Origin: Tamlana sp038148895
GTDB taxonomy: Bacteria; Bacteroidota; Bacteroidia; Flavobacteriales; Flavobacteriaceae
Assembly: GCA_038148895.1 (NCBI GenBank)
Contig: JBBVGQ010000002.1
DNA: 64,000 nt
Strand: one strand, 5' to 3'
Part shown: piece by piece, positions 18,523 through 26,588 of the stretch
How the letters are laid out: each line of letters opens with the position of its first letter
How positions within the stretch are numbered: position 1 is the stretch's first letter
Program-made: the position numbers and the translations under genes
Notes under the pieces: generated by a model
What the model was told of the DNA's origin: nothing
Seen by the model: only the letters and a program-made list of their open reading frames with translations
The model's database searches: none

Positions 18523-19848
18523 ATGGAAAATCAATTAAAAAAAATAATTTTTTTGTTGTGCATTTTCACGTTTGTGAAAACTATGGCACAAACAGACCAA
18601 GATGCAACCAACGTTTATAAAAAGCGTGTTTTAGAAACCAGTGAAGTCGATTTTTTGTCAAGTTACTATTCGCAAAATGGTGATAATGCTGCTGTAACTG
18701 GTGGTAATGGCACTGAGGAGCTAACTGATGCTACGGCAACTTTTGTAGTTTCAATGCCCATGAATGATGATGACGTTTTGACTATTGATGCTGGAATTTC
18801 AGCGTACACATCGGCTTCTTCAAGTAATATTAATCCTTTTGATGACGGATCAGCAGACCCATTTCAGGCATCTTCTGGTGCCTCAAGTAGCGATTTGTGG
18901 GCTAATCTTACCGGAAGTTATAGCCATAGCTCTGATGATAGGAATACTATTTGGTCCACTAAAATTTCCATATCTTCTGAGTACGACTACTTCTCCGTTG
19001 GTGTTGGTGGTTCGTACAGCAAACTTTTTAATGAAAAAAACACAGAATTAAGTGTGAATGCCAATGTTTATTTAGATACTTGGAATCCCATTTATCCTTT
19101 TGAATTAAGACCTTTTGAAGCTGGTGGAAATGGGTTGAACAATAGGCTGTTTACAACCAAAACCATTACAGGAAATGCCAATTATAATCCAAGCTTTCAG
19201 AGGTTCAGCAATCAGGGACGTAACTCATATTCCTTAGGGTTTGGCTTTTCCCAAATTCTTGATAAAAATGTGCAAGGTTTGTTGACCGTGGATTTTATAA
19301 AACAGCAAGGTTTGTTGTCCACGCCTTTCCAACGTGTATATTTTGCTGACGTTGCAGATTCTTTTATTGATAGTTTTCAATTGGCGGATGCTATTGAACA
19401 ATTGCCAGACAGCAGATTTAAAGTAGCATTTGGAGGTCGTTTAAACTGGTATTTGAATGAAAGATTGACGATGAGGTCGTTCTACAGATACTATTTTGAT
19501 GATTGGGGAATCAATTCGCACACGGCAAGTATAGAGTTTCCAGTTAAAATAACCGACAAGTTTACGCTTTACCCGTCCTATAGGTTTTATAACCAAACAT
19601 CTGCAGATTATTTTAATCCGTATGAAGTTGCTTTGTCAACTGATGAATTCTATACTTCAGATTACGATCTTTCAGAATACACTGCAAATCAGTTTGGTTT
19701 CGGGGTTACCTACACCGATATTTTTGCGAAACCACACATTTGGAAATTGGGTCTGAAAAGTATAGATCTAAAATTTTATAAATATGACAGGGATACTACA
19801 TTTGGCTCCAGTATTGTTACCACAGGCTTCAAGTTTGTGATGGATTAA
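18523..19848 (+). CDS. DUF3570 outer-membrane beta-barrel protein
   Basis: 441 residues. A signal peptide ends at TMAQ. A ValAsp-rich start (KKRVLETSEVDFLSSYYSQN) is followed by alternating amphipathic beta-strands rich in Tyr, Phe and Ser, such as YDYFSVGVGGSYSKLF and LTMRSFYRYYFDDWGI, ending in an outer-membrane-like strand VTTGFKFVMD. This is the DUF3570 family, which regularly travels with ApbE, thioredoxin and DUF4266, as here (2 bp after DUF4266). The barrel may export or anchor the small lipoprotein. Its stop codon overlaps by 4 bp the stop of the convergent TonB receptor gene. Confidence 0.83.
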   Translation: MENQLKKIIFLLCIFTFVKTMAQTDQDATNVYKKRVLETSEVDFLSSYYSQNGDNAAVTGGNGTEELTDATATFVVSMPMNDDDVLTIDAGISAYTSASSSNINPFDDGSADPFQASSGASSSDLWANLTGSYSHSSDDRNTIWSTKISISSEYDYFSVGVGGSYSKLFNEKNTELSVNANVYLDTWNPIYPFELRPFEAGGNGLNNRLFTTKTITGNANYNPSFQRFSNQGRNSYSLGFGFSQILDKNVQGLLTVDFIKQQGLLSTPFQRVYFADVADSFIDSFQLADAIEQLPDSRFKVAFGGRLNWYLNERLTMRSFYRYYFDDWGINSHTASIEFPVKITDKFTLYPSYRFYNQTSADYFNPYEVALSTDEFYTSDYDLSEYTANQFGFGVTYTDIFAKPHIWKLGLKSIDLKFYKYDRDTTFGSSIVTTGFKFVMD

Positions 19849-22346
19849 AATGAAACCCTGAAACTAAGGTTTGGGGTAATGCCCAAAGAAGACTGTGAAA
19901 CTTCTTCAATGGAATTGTCGTTGCCAAGAAGATAATACGTGTTTAAATTATTGTTGTGATTAAGCAGGTTCAAAACAGAAAATCCTATTTCACCTTTAAT
20001 TTTTTTAGACAAATTTATTTGATAGTTAGAGGACAAATCAACCCTAAGATAGTCTTTTAATCGAGTGCTATTAGCAAGTTCATAATTTATTTTGTTGTTG
20101 TTAATTTCATCTCCAGATATGGGTTTTGTGGTTGGTTTACCAGAATGCCAATTGAATCCACCGGAAAATTTAAAATTGTTGAGATTATAGGAGGTTCCAA
20201 AGGTAATGGTATTTGTGATATCAAAATTCGTGTGAAATTCATCAGCACGAAGCGTTTCAAAATCGTAATAGCCATCCATCAAGGTATAGCTCAGCCAAGT
20301 GTTTAAATTTTTGAATTGCTTTCTCAGTAGGAAATCAAAACCATATACGGTGTAATCTCCAAATGTTCTTGAATAAATGTATTGATTTTGAAACCCTTGG
20401 CTTTGCGATGTTATTCCCGTCACCTTTTTAAAATAACCCTCTCCGTTAATCAACCAACCACCTCGGTTATATTGCAAACCCACAGAAGCCTGTTTACTTT
20501 TTATAACAGGAATATTGGTGTTGTTTGATAATTGCCATCGGCGTTCATCAACACCTAAAAAATCGCCCTGCAAATTGATGATTTGAGAGGTGACTTGATG
20601 TTTAAACTCTCCAAGGACTTCCAAATTTAAATAGTTGTTAATGGCTCTGTTGAAGCTTAATCTCGGCTCAAAAATATATGTATTGAATTTTGGGATGTAA
20701 TTTGCACGCAAGCCAGCCGTTAGTGCATTTTTTTTGTTTTCTGAAATATATTTTACTTGTGAAAAAATATCGTGTGTTCTAATTACTTCGGCAACAAAAA
20801 GGCTATATGACGGATTATTTACGTCATCATAGTTGGTGACTTGGGTTTCAGTAAATTGATAGCCATTTAAGATTGAAAATCTGTTGTTGAATTTATAGAT
20901 GGTGTTAAGTTTTGCCCCTGTTTCAGAAACCTTATTGGTTTGATATGCACGCTGGTTAAGGCCAATGTTTTCATTAATGCCTTTTATTTGGTAGTTGGTT
21001 TCGTAAGCTTGCAAGGTTATTTCGAAAGTTGGACTCCAGGTTCTTTTGTAAAATAAACCTCCTCCGTAACTAATTTGCTCAAGACTGCTCTGCCGTGATT
21101 CAATAGAACCGTTCATAGTGGCATTTTCATCAAATTTTAGTTCATTTTCAAGCGTTAAAAAATTTAATCTAATTTGGTTCTTTTCGTCTATTTGGTATAG
21201 CCATCTTAAACTGGTATCAAAAAAATCGAACTCAATATTTGAGTTGTTTTGGCTACTATTATTGCTGTCCAATTCAGAATTCTGTTTTATTCTCTTAAAA
21301 AATGAATCGTAGGTTGGGGTCTTGTAAAAATCGCTCAAGCCTTTTCGTGCTGAAATTTGTAGCGAAGAGTTTTTGCTTGTAGGCACATCGGCAAAGGCAT
21401 CCAAATTCAAGAAATTTATGCCAATACTGGCCTTAAAATCAGGATTTGTAGCGTCAGTAGTTTGCATTTCAATAGTGCCAGATACGCCATCGGTATAATT
21501 GGCACTCGAACCATTTTTTATGAGCGTAACGTTGTCAATCATTTTGGGGTTAAAAATAGATACCAGCCCAAAAAAATGTCCAGATTGATACATTTTAATG
21601 CCATCCCATAAAAGAAGGTTTTCATCATTGCTACCCCCACGAATGTTGATGTTTGATACCGTTTCATCAACACTTTGTATTCCAGGTAGAGCTTGAACCG
21701 TTTGCAGAATATCAGGTTCAATCAAACCGGGCAAAATACCGAACTCTGAAACATTAATTTTAAACGTTCCGTTTTTGAGTTTACTAATTCCTTCAACTAA
21801 ATAATTAGATAAAACAACTTGCTTTAACTTAACCAATTTGATATCTAAATATATGGTGGCACAGGAATCTCTTTTAAAGTAGTATAGAGGTTTTTTTAAA
21901 GGTTTATATCCCAAATGTTGAAACAGGAGGTTTTTCTCATTTTTTTTTATTTCAATCTGAAAATAACCATTGTCATCACTACTTGTTGTGGTGTTTTGGC
22001 TCTGTATGGTTGCATTAGCAATTGCAGTATTGGTTTCGGTTTCTTTAAGGTAGCCACATAAAAAAAAGGAATCTTGTTCAGTTATGGAAACAAAGTCGTT
22101 TAAAACGGAAAAATTTAAAGAGGTTTGTTTCTCTAAATCAATTAGAGCTTCTTCAAACGAACTATTTTCTGGTGGAAAGGTTACCATAACACCATCTATG
22201 GTGCTGAATAGGTAATTAAAACGATATGGATATTTTTTTTCCAAATGCTCTAAAACTTCAAAAAGGAGTACTTTTTGTTGCTGTGCTTGAACATTGAATG
22301 AAAAAAAAACAAAAAATAGGATTACTACATACCGTACGTTATTCAA
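19845..22346 (-). CDS. TonB-dependent receptor with N-terminal STN signalling domain
   Basis: About 833 residues from the start chosen here. An in-frame ATG at 22385 exists, but it gives a long charged N-terminus inside the upstream gene. The TTG at 22346 gives a clean signal peptide (MNNVRYVVILFFVFFSFNVQ) and an 8-bp overlap with the fecR stop, so I prefer it. Domains are STN (about 20-90, VLEHLEKKYPYRFNYLF), a CarboxypepD_reg-like sandwich (about 95-170), the plug with NINIRGGSNDENLLLWDG, then a 22-stranded barrel ending SLGITPNLSFRVSF. With sigma and FecR genes just upstream this is a FecA-type transducing receptor. The ligand is unknown. Confidence 0.88.
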   Translation of the reverse strand: MNNVRYVVILFFVFFSFNVQAQQQKVLLFEVLEHLEKKYPYRFNYLFSTIDGVMVTFPPENSSFEEALIDLEKQTSLNFSVLNDFVSITEQDSFFLCGYLKETETNTAIANATIQSQNTTTSSDDNGYFQIEIKKNEKNLLFQHLGYKPLKKPLYYFKRDSCATIYLDIKLVKLKQVVLSNYLVEGISKLKNGTFKINVSEFGILPGLIEPDILQTVQALPGIQSVDETVSNINIRGGSNDENLLLWDGIKMYQSGHFFGLVSIFNPKMIDNVTLIKNGSSANYTDGVSGTIEMQTTDATNPDFKASIGINFLNLDAFADVPTSKNSSLQISARKGLSDFYKTPTYDSFFKRIKQNSELDSNNSSQNNSNIEFDFFDTSLRWLYQIDEKNQIRLNFLTLENELKFDENATMNGSIESRQSSLEQISYGGGLFYKRTWSPTFEITLQAYETNYQIKGINENIGLNQRAYQTNKVSETGAKLNTIYKFNNRFSILNGYQFTETQVTNYDDVNNPSYSLFVAEVIRTHDIFSQVKYISENKKNALTAGLRANYIPKFNTYIFEPRLSFNRAINNYLNLEVLGEFKHQVTSQIINLQGDFLGVDERRWQLSNNTNIPVIKSKQASVGLQYNRGGWLINGEGYFKKVTGITSQSQGFQNQYIYSRTFGDYTVYGFDFLLRKQFKNLNTWLSYTLMDGYYDFETLRADEFHTNFDITNTITFGTSYNLNNFKFSGGFNWHSGKPTTKPISGDEINNNKINYELANSTRLKDYLRVDLSSNYQINLSKKIKGEIGFSVLNLLNHNNNLNTYYLLGNDNSIEEVSQSSLGITPNLSFRVSF

Positions 22347-23250
22347 TTTGATGCAATGAAATTTTAGACGATGAATCCATAACAAACTTTAGCTTTAAGG
22401 GGAGGGTAATGGATTTTAGGGCTTCCTTTAAGTTATAATGATTAAAACCTCCTGTAAATAATTGATTTGCCGTATTTTCGTCAACTGAAATTTCAACATT
22501 GTACTGTCTTTCAAGTTCCTGAACAACTTCAGAAAAAGGTACTTTTTTAAAGTAACTGGCATTTGAAAGCCACAATGGTTTACTGCCTGCATCAACTATA
22601 TCTGTAGTGACTTCTCCATTGATGATTCTATACATGTTTCCGGGAAGTACCGCCCATTTTTCTTTGCCATAAGTTAATAGTACTTGACCTTCAAAGCAAC
22701 TCACCTCAAATAGGTTTTTTCGGTTTTTTACATTGAATCGCGTACCCACTACGGTTACTTTGCCAACGGCGGTATTAACATCGAAATTTGAACCTTTAGC
22801 TACCTTAAAAAAAGCTTCCCCTTCTAAAGTAACAGATCTTTTATCTGCCCAGGTTTTTTCATCATACTCAATTTCAGACGCTGCGTTTAGGGTAACTTGT
22901 GATGCATCTGGAAGTTGAACCAGTCTTTTTTCAGCAGCAGCGGTTTCAATGCTCACCGTATTATTTGAAAATAATAGAAAATAAACAGCAAAACCTACAA
23001 CTAAAACACTAGCAATTTTCAACATTGGATTCAACCAGTTGTGTTTTTTCTTTAAATGCTTTTTAGCATCAATTTGTGGCTTGAGTTCATCAAAATCCTT
23101 TGCTTTTGAAAAGTGGGACACACTGAAAACAGGGGCTTCATCAACAATTTTTTTCAAAAGTTCGTTGTCCTCAATCAGTTCAAAAGCTTTACCCTCTTCT
23201 TCTGTTAAATCTCCGGCAAGCCATTTTTTATTTAAGTAATCTTTGTCCAT
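22339..23250 (-). CDS. FecR-family anti-sigma factor
   Basis: 303 residues. The N-terminal cytoplasmic part (about 1-85, rich in Asp/Glu/Lys) would bind the sigma factor. One membrane helix follows (MLKIASVLVVGFAVYFLLF). The periplasmic FecR domain includes LPDASQVTLNAASEIEYDE, VTLEGEAFFKVAKGSNFDVN and VVGTRFNVKNRK. The C-terminal DUF4974-like domain (FKKVPFSEVVQELERQYNVE) is typical of Bacteroidota FecR proteins. It lies 16 bp after the sigma gene and overlaps the receptor gene. The set is a classic receptor, anti-sigma and sigma relay. Confidence 0.93.
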   Translation of the reverse strand: MDKDYLNKKWLAGDLTEEEGKAFELIEDNELLKKIVDEAPVFSVSHFSKAKDFDELKPQIDAKKHLKKKHNWLNPMLKIASVLVVGFAVYFLLFSNNTVSIETAAAEKRLVQLPDASQVTLNAASEIEYDEKTWADKRSVTLEGEAFFKVAKGSNFDVNTAVGKVTVVGTRFNVKNRKNLFEVSCFEGQVLLTYGKEKWAVLPGNMYRIINGEVTTDIVDAGSKPLWLSNASYFKKVPFSEVVQELERQYNVEISVDENTANQLFTGGFNHYNLKEALKSITLPLKLKFVMDSSSKISLHQIE

Positions 23251-23266
23251 AGATTATGCTTTACTA

Positions 23267-23818
23267 TTATAACAATTTGGAAGACTTTTTTGCGTAAAAA
23301 TTATTGAATTCTTCAAGTTCAGCTTTCAGCTTTAATGATGCGTTGTAAACCCTACTATCAACAACGCGCCTTGTAACACCAAGTATTTCGGCTATTTCGG
23401 TATGCGATTTTTTATCCGCTTTGCTCATCAAAAACGTAATGCGCTGTTCTTCTGGTAATGTGCCCAATGCCTTTTGGTATTTTTTTAAAAACTGTTTTTC
23501 CTCTAAAATAAATTCTGGGCTTTCATTGGTATATTCCTTTGGTTTTTCTTCTTTGTACCGCATAACCACTTTTTGGTGTTTTATGTCATTCAGCATTAAA
23601 TTGTTGGCCACTTTAAATAGAAATGACCGTGCTGAGGAAGGTTTTACGTTTTTGCAATTTTCCCAAAGTTTAATAAAAGCTTCCTGCATTTTGTCATTTG
23701 GATCCAGGTGCGACCCAAATTTGTAGTACAAGAAATCATGCAGGTTTTTGGCGTATTTATTATAAATTCCTGAGAAAATCTTTTCTTCACAAATATGTTC
23801 CCGAATATCTTTTGGCAT
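23267..23818 (-). CDS. ECF sigma factor (FecI-like, RpoE family)
   Basis: 183 residues. The sigma-2 region includes NLHDFLYYKFGSHLDPNDKM and QEAFIKLWENC (core binding). Sigma-4 includes LPEEQRITFLMSKADKKSHT followed by EIAEILGVTRRVVDSRVYNA, a helix-turn-helix that would read the -35 element. It is the first gene of the sigma-fecR-receptor operon and is controlled by the downstream FecR protein. It shares a 100-bp divergent intergenic region with the acidic lipoprotein gene at 23919. That gene is therefore a candidate member of its regulon. Confidence 0.93.
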   Translation of the reverse strand: MPKDIREHICEEKIFSGIYNKYAKNLHDFLYYKFGSHLDPNDKMQEAFIKLWENCKNVKPSSARSFLFKVANNLMLNDIKHQKVVMRYKEEKPKEYTNESPEFILEEKQFLKKYQKALGTLPEEQRITFLMSKADKKSHTEIAEILGVTRRVVDSRVYNASLKLKAELEEFNNFYAKKSSKLL

Positions 23819-23859
23819 TACGGTTTATTATTGGTTAAATTTAGAAAAAATTGTTTTAG

Positions 23860-23897
23860 TACGTAATTTGGTTGATTAAATTGTTATATCTACGTAA
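23860..23897. repeat. TACGTAA direct repeat in the divergent sigma/lipoprotein promoter region
   Basis: TACGTAA occurs at 23860-23866 and 23891-23897. The 31-bp period is about three helical turns and lies between two divergent genes. This is suggestive of two regulator contacts on one face of the DNA. It is only seven bases long, so it is weak on its own. Confidence 0.3.
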
Positions 23898-23918
23898 CGG
23901 ATTAATTAAAAAGTTGTT

Positions 23919-24986
23919 GTGAATATTAAAATAAAGTTATTTCTTACATTGTTGGTGTTGGCTGTTTTTTCGGCTTGCCGAAATGACGAGTATCGCTTTG
24001 GAGAGCCTTTAAATGGTGAACCTTTGGTTAAAGAATCAATGGTTGCTAACTTAATCAAGCGCACCACATTAAAAGATGGTTCTTTTGATAACATTATTGA
24101 CAGTGCAAGTTGCATCACCGTAAAACTACCAGTTCAATTGATGGTTAATGGTAACCAAGTTACAATTAATACAGTAGATGATTATGAAATAATTGCATCT
24201 ATTTTTAGTGAAAGTGACACGGATACCGATACCCTTACAATTACCTACCCAATCACAATTATCTTGGAAGATTTTACTGAAGTGTCTGTTAATTCAAAAA
24301 GTGAACTTAATATTTACAGGAATGAATGTGACGATGAAGACGAAGAAGATGACGATATTGAATGTATAGATTTTGACTACCCAATTTTAGTAACAACATA
24401 CAATACTTTAACCGATAAACTAGATGCTGTGAGCATTGATAGTGACAAAGCTCTTTATGAATTTATTGAAGAGATTGAAGATTATCTCATTGTCAACATA
24501 AACTTCCCAATAACCCTAACGCTTTACGATGGTACGTTTGTAAGCATAAATAATCTAGATGATTTACAATTGGCCATTGAAGACGTTATCAATGCATGCG
24601 ATGAAGATGACGATTTTGATTTTGAAGATGATGACCATCATTCAACAGAAACAGAAGAAAGCTTCAAGGCTTTGATTGCACAATGTCCACTAAAAATATA
24701 TGAACTTGTGGTTAGTGGCCAGCATCAAGAAGCTCAGTTTAGTGGTTTTGAATTTGAATTTAACTCTGATGGTTCAGCCATCGCAACCAATGGATCTAGT
24801 ACTGTTTACCAAGGTTCTTGGTATGTAAGTTTAGATACTGGATTAAGGTTGACCATAGGTTTTGATGATTTTTCAATAATTAGACATACTTGGCGACTTA
24901 AAGAAATAAATCCTGAGGATAATGGCACCCAAATCGATTTACAGTTTGGTGAGGACGAAATGAAATTGAAGCAAGCTTGTCCTTAA
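23919..24986 (+). CDS. Acidic repeat lipoprotein with lipocalin-like C-terminal domain
   Basis: 355 residues from a GTG start; no ATG gives a signal peptide. The lipobox is VFSAC (Cys20). The middle holds about three related units of the form PI-x-L-x-x-Y-x-x-F-x-x-I-x-x-x-x-x-L (near residues 65-100, 145-185 and 190-225). They are separated by very acidic spacers such as DDEDEEDDDIEC and DEDDDFDFEDDDHH. The last 100 residues (LIAQCPLKIYELVVSGQ onward, with GSWYVSLDTGLRLTIGF) look like a small lipocalin-type barrel. I do not recognise a named family. The acidic spacers could bind Ca2+ or other cations. Its divergence from the sigma/FecR/TonB operon suggests surface sensing or a target of that sigma factor. 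Confidence 0.7.
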   Translation: MNIKIKLFLTLLVLAVFSACRNDEYRFGEPLNGEPLVKESMVANLIKRTTLKDGSFDNIIDSASCITVKLPVQLMVNGNQVTINTVDDYEIIASIFSESDTDTDTLTITYPITIILEDFTEVSVNSKSELNIYRNECDDEDEEDDDIECIDFDYPILVTTYNTLTDKLDAVSIDSDKALYEFIEEIEDYLIVNINFPITLTLYDGTFVSINNLDDLQLAIEDVINACDEDDDFDFEDDDHHSTETEESFKALIAQCPLKIYELVVSGQHQEAQFSGFEFEFNSDGSAIATNGSSTVYQGSWYVSLDTGLRLTIGFDDFSIIRHTWRLKEINPEDNGTQIDLQFGEDEMKLKQACP

Positions 24987-24993
24987 ATAACAT

Positions 24994-25479
24994 TTAAGCT
25001 TTTAATTGCAGCGAAACTTCAACCGAAACGGTTTTAGCAGAACTTAGTGTTTTTGGGCAGTTCAATACCTTTTCAAAATCAAATTCTGAAGTATCTAACG
25101 TTAAGTTGGCTTTAATAAAAACGGTATCATCTATTTTTTTGATGCTGCCTAAAAAGGTTTTTTGTTTTTTATTGCAAAGCACTTTTAAGTCCCCTTTAAA
25201 AATTACGGTAGATTCACTTTCAGATAATTCAGAATAATCAAATTCTAAAAGCTCTCCAAAAAATTCAATTTTAGGAATTGCAGGAAAGACAATAATTCCA
25301 TTTTCAAGGTCTTCATTTTTTTTAAACAACGAAATTCGAAGGTTATAATCTTCTAAAATAGATTCAATTTCAAACTTGTTTTTTAATGGTTGCCTTGAAT
25401 AAGACTTTGCCATGTAAAATGTTATGTCGCCTTCAAAAGCTCTGTAAACTGGGTTTTGATTTTTAATTGCATTCGCCAT
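24994..25479 (-). CDS. Uncharacterised 161-residue protein, possibly YceI-like
   Basis: 161 residues with no signal peptide and no membrane helix. It is made mostly of beta-strands, with FEGDITFYMAKSYSRQPLKN near the start and STVIFKGDLKVLCNKKQKTF plus KTVSVEVSLQLKA near the end. The strand-and-loop rhythm faintly recalls YceI-type lipid-binding barrels, but I cannot confirm this. It is convergent with the acidic lipoprotein gene (7 bp apart). It is divergent from the cytochrome operon at 25767, with which it shares a 287-bp regulatory region. No function is proposed. Confidence 0.55.
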   Translation of the reverse strand: MANAIKNQNPVYRAFEGDITFYMAKSYSRQPLKNKFEIESILEDYNLRISLFKKNEDLENGIIVFPAIPKIEFFGELLEFDYSELSESESTVIFKGDLKVLCNKKQKTFLGSIKKIDDTVFIKANLTLDTSEFDFEKVLNCPKTLSSAKTVSVEVSLQLKA

Positions 25480-25585
25480 AAAATAAGTTTTTAATTATAG
25501 TTTATCATGTAGGTTAAGCTATAATAGATTACTATTAATCATGGGCTGGATTACTTAATTCAATATATGCTCTTTTGTATATAAC

Positions 25586-25703
25586 AACTTTAAAGGCTTT
25601 TTTACTGAAAAAAGATGAAATCAATCACTTAATCGATGTTGGTTGTCCAATTTTTAAAAAAAGTTCTACAAATTCTTAAAATCTCCGTGTAAACTTTAAA
25701 GTT
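25586..25703. repeat. AACTTTAAAG repeated in the cytochrome-operon control region
   Basis: AACTTTAAAG occurs at 25586-25595 and at 25692-25701. The second copy extends into a perfect 12-bp palindrome, AACTTTAAAGTT (25692-25703). The copies are 106 bp apart in the divergent intergenic region before the cytochrome b gene. They could be operator sites for the electron-transfer operon. I see no clear TAnnTTTG box between them and the first gene. Confidence 0.3.
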
Positions 25704-25766
25704 GGGTTGTTATATAAATAAACATTGGTATTAGGGATTTTAACCAACTGAATAATATATAATATT

Positions 25767-26588
25767 TTGACACGCCCCTTTCATAATCTATATATCGCTG
25801 TAATGGTTGCAATTACTTTAATTGTAACTGCTTATTTGGTGTACACGGGCTACACATATTACAGTCTGCCCTTAGAAGAACGATTTTACCACCCCCGACA
25901 CAATTGGTTTAAACCCAGCGGAATTTATGGACAGGGATTGGGTGTTTTTGGAACATTAATGATTTTAATTGGTGTTTTAATCTATATAGCGCGTAAACGC
26001 TATAATTTTTTATCGAAAGCAATTCGTTTAAAATACCTATTGGAGTTTCACATTTTTTTGTGCACGTTGGGTCCCATCCTTATTTTATTCCATACAACAT
26101 TTAAGTTTGGCGGCATTGTTTCCATTGCGTTTTGGAGCATGGTGGCGGTAGTCTTGAGTGGTGTGGCCGGAAGGTTTATTTATATTCAAATACCCAGAAC
26201 CATTGAAGGTAGGGCGCTAACTTTAAAAGAAGTTAAAAACCTAAAAACCGATTTGCCTTCGGTGCTAAATGAAAAGTTTGATTTTGATGCCCAAACGCTT
26301 CAAGTCATTGAAAATGTAACCAATTCGGAAAATATATCTTACAACAATGTAAGGCAGTTAAAAAGGGAGTTCAAGTTGAAGAAAATACCCAAAGAAGACC
26401 AAAAATATATTTTAAAATTGGTTCGGGACGATGTGAAGCTTTCGGGCAAAATAGCACGACTGGAAACCATGCAAAGGTTATTTAAATATTGGCATGTGGC
26501 GCATTTGCCATTTGCTTTAATTATGCTAGTCATTGTAGTTCTGCATATAGGAATTACAGTGGCTTTTGGCTATAAATGGATATTTTAA
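25767..26588 (+). CDS. Membrane dihaem cytochrome b-type protein
   Basis: 273 residues, TTG start (MTRPFHNLYIAVMV); an ATG 12 codons later is an alternative. Five membrane helices lie at about 10-30, 57-75, 90-112, 117-140 and 243-268. A soluble helical linker covers 145-240. Helix 3 carries His95 and His109 and helix 5 carries His246 and His260, each pair 13 residues apart. This is the classical spacing for two b-haems stacked across the membrane. It directly abuts the ferredoxin/FAD gene (0 bp) and leads the multihaem cytochrome operon. It probably moves electrons between quinol or the FAD/FeS protein and periplasmic haems. The family is not one I can name. Confidence 0.72.
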   Translation: MTRPFHNLYIAVMVAITLIVTAYLVYTGYTYYSLPLEERFYHPRHNWFKPSGIYGQGLGVFGTLMILIGVLIYIARKRYNFLSKAIRLKYLLEFHIFLCTLGPILILFHTTFKFGGIVSIAFWSMVAVVLSGVAGRFIYIQIPRTIEGRALTLKEVKNLKTDLPSVLNEKFDFDAQTLQVIENVTNSENISYNNVRQLKREFKLKKIPKEDQKYILKLVRDDVKLSGKIARLETMQRLFKYWHVAHLPFALIMLVIVVLHIGITVAFGYKWIF

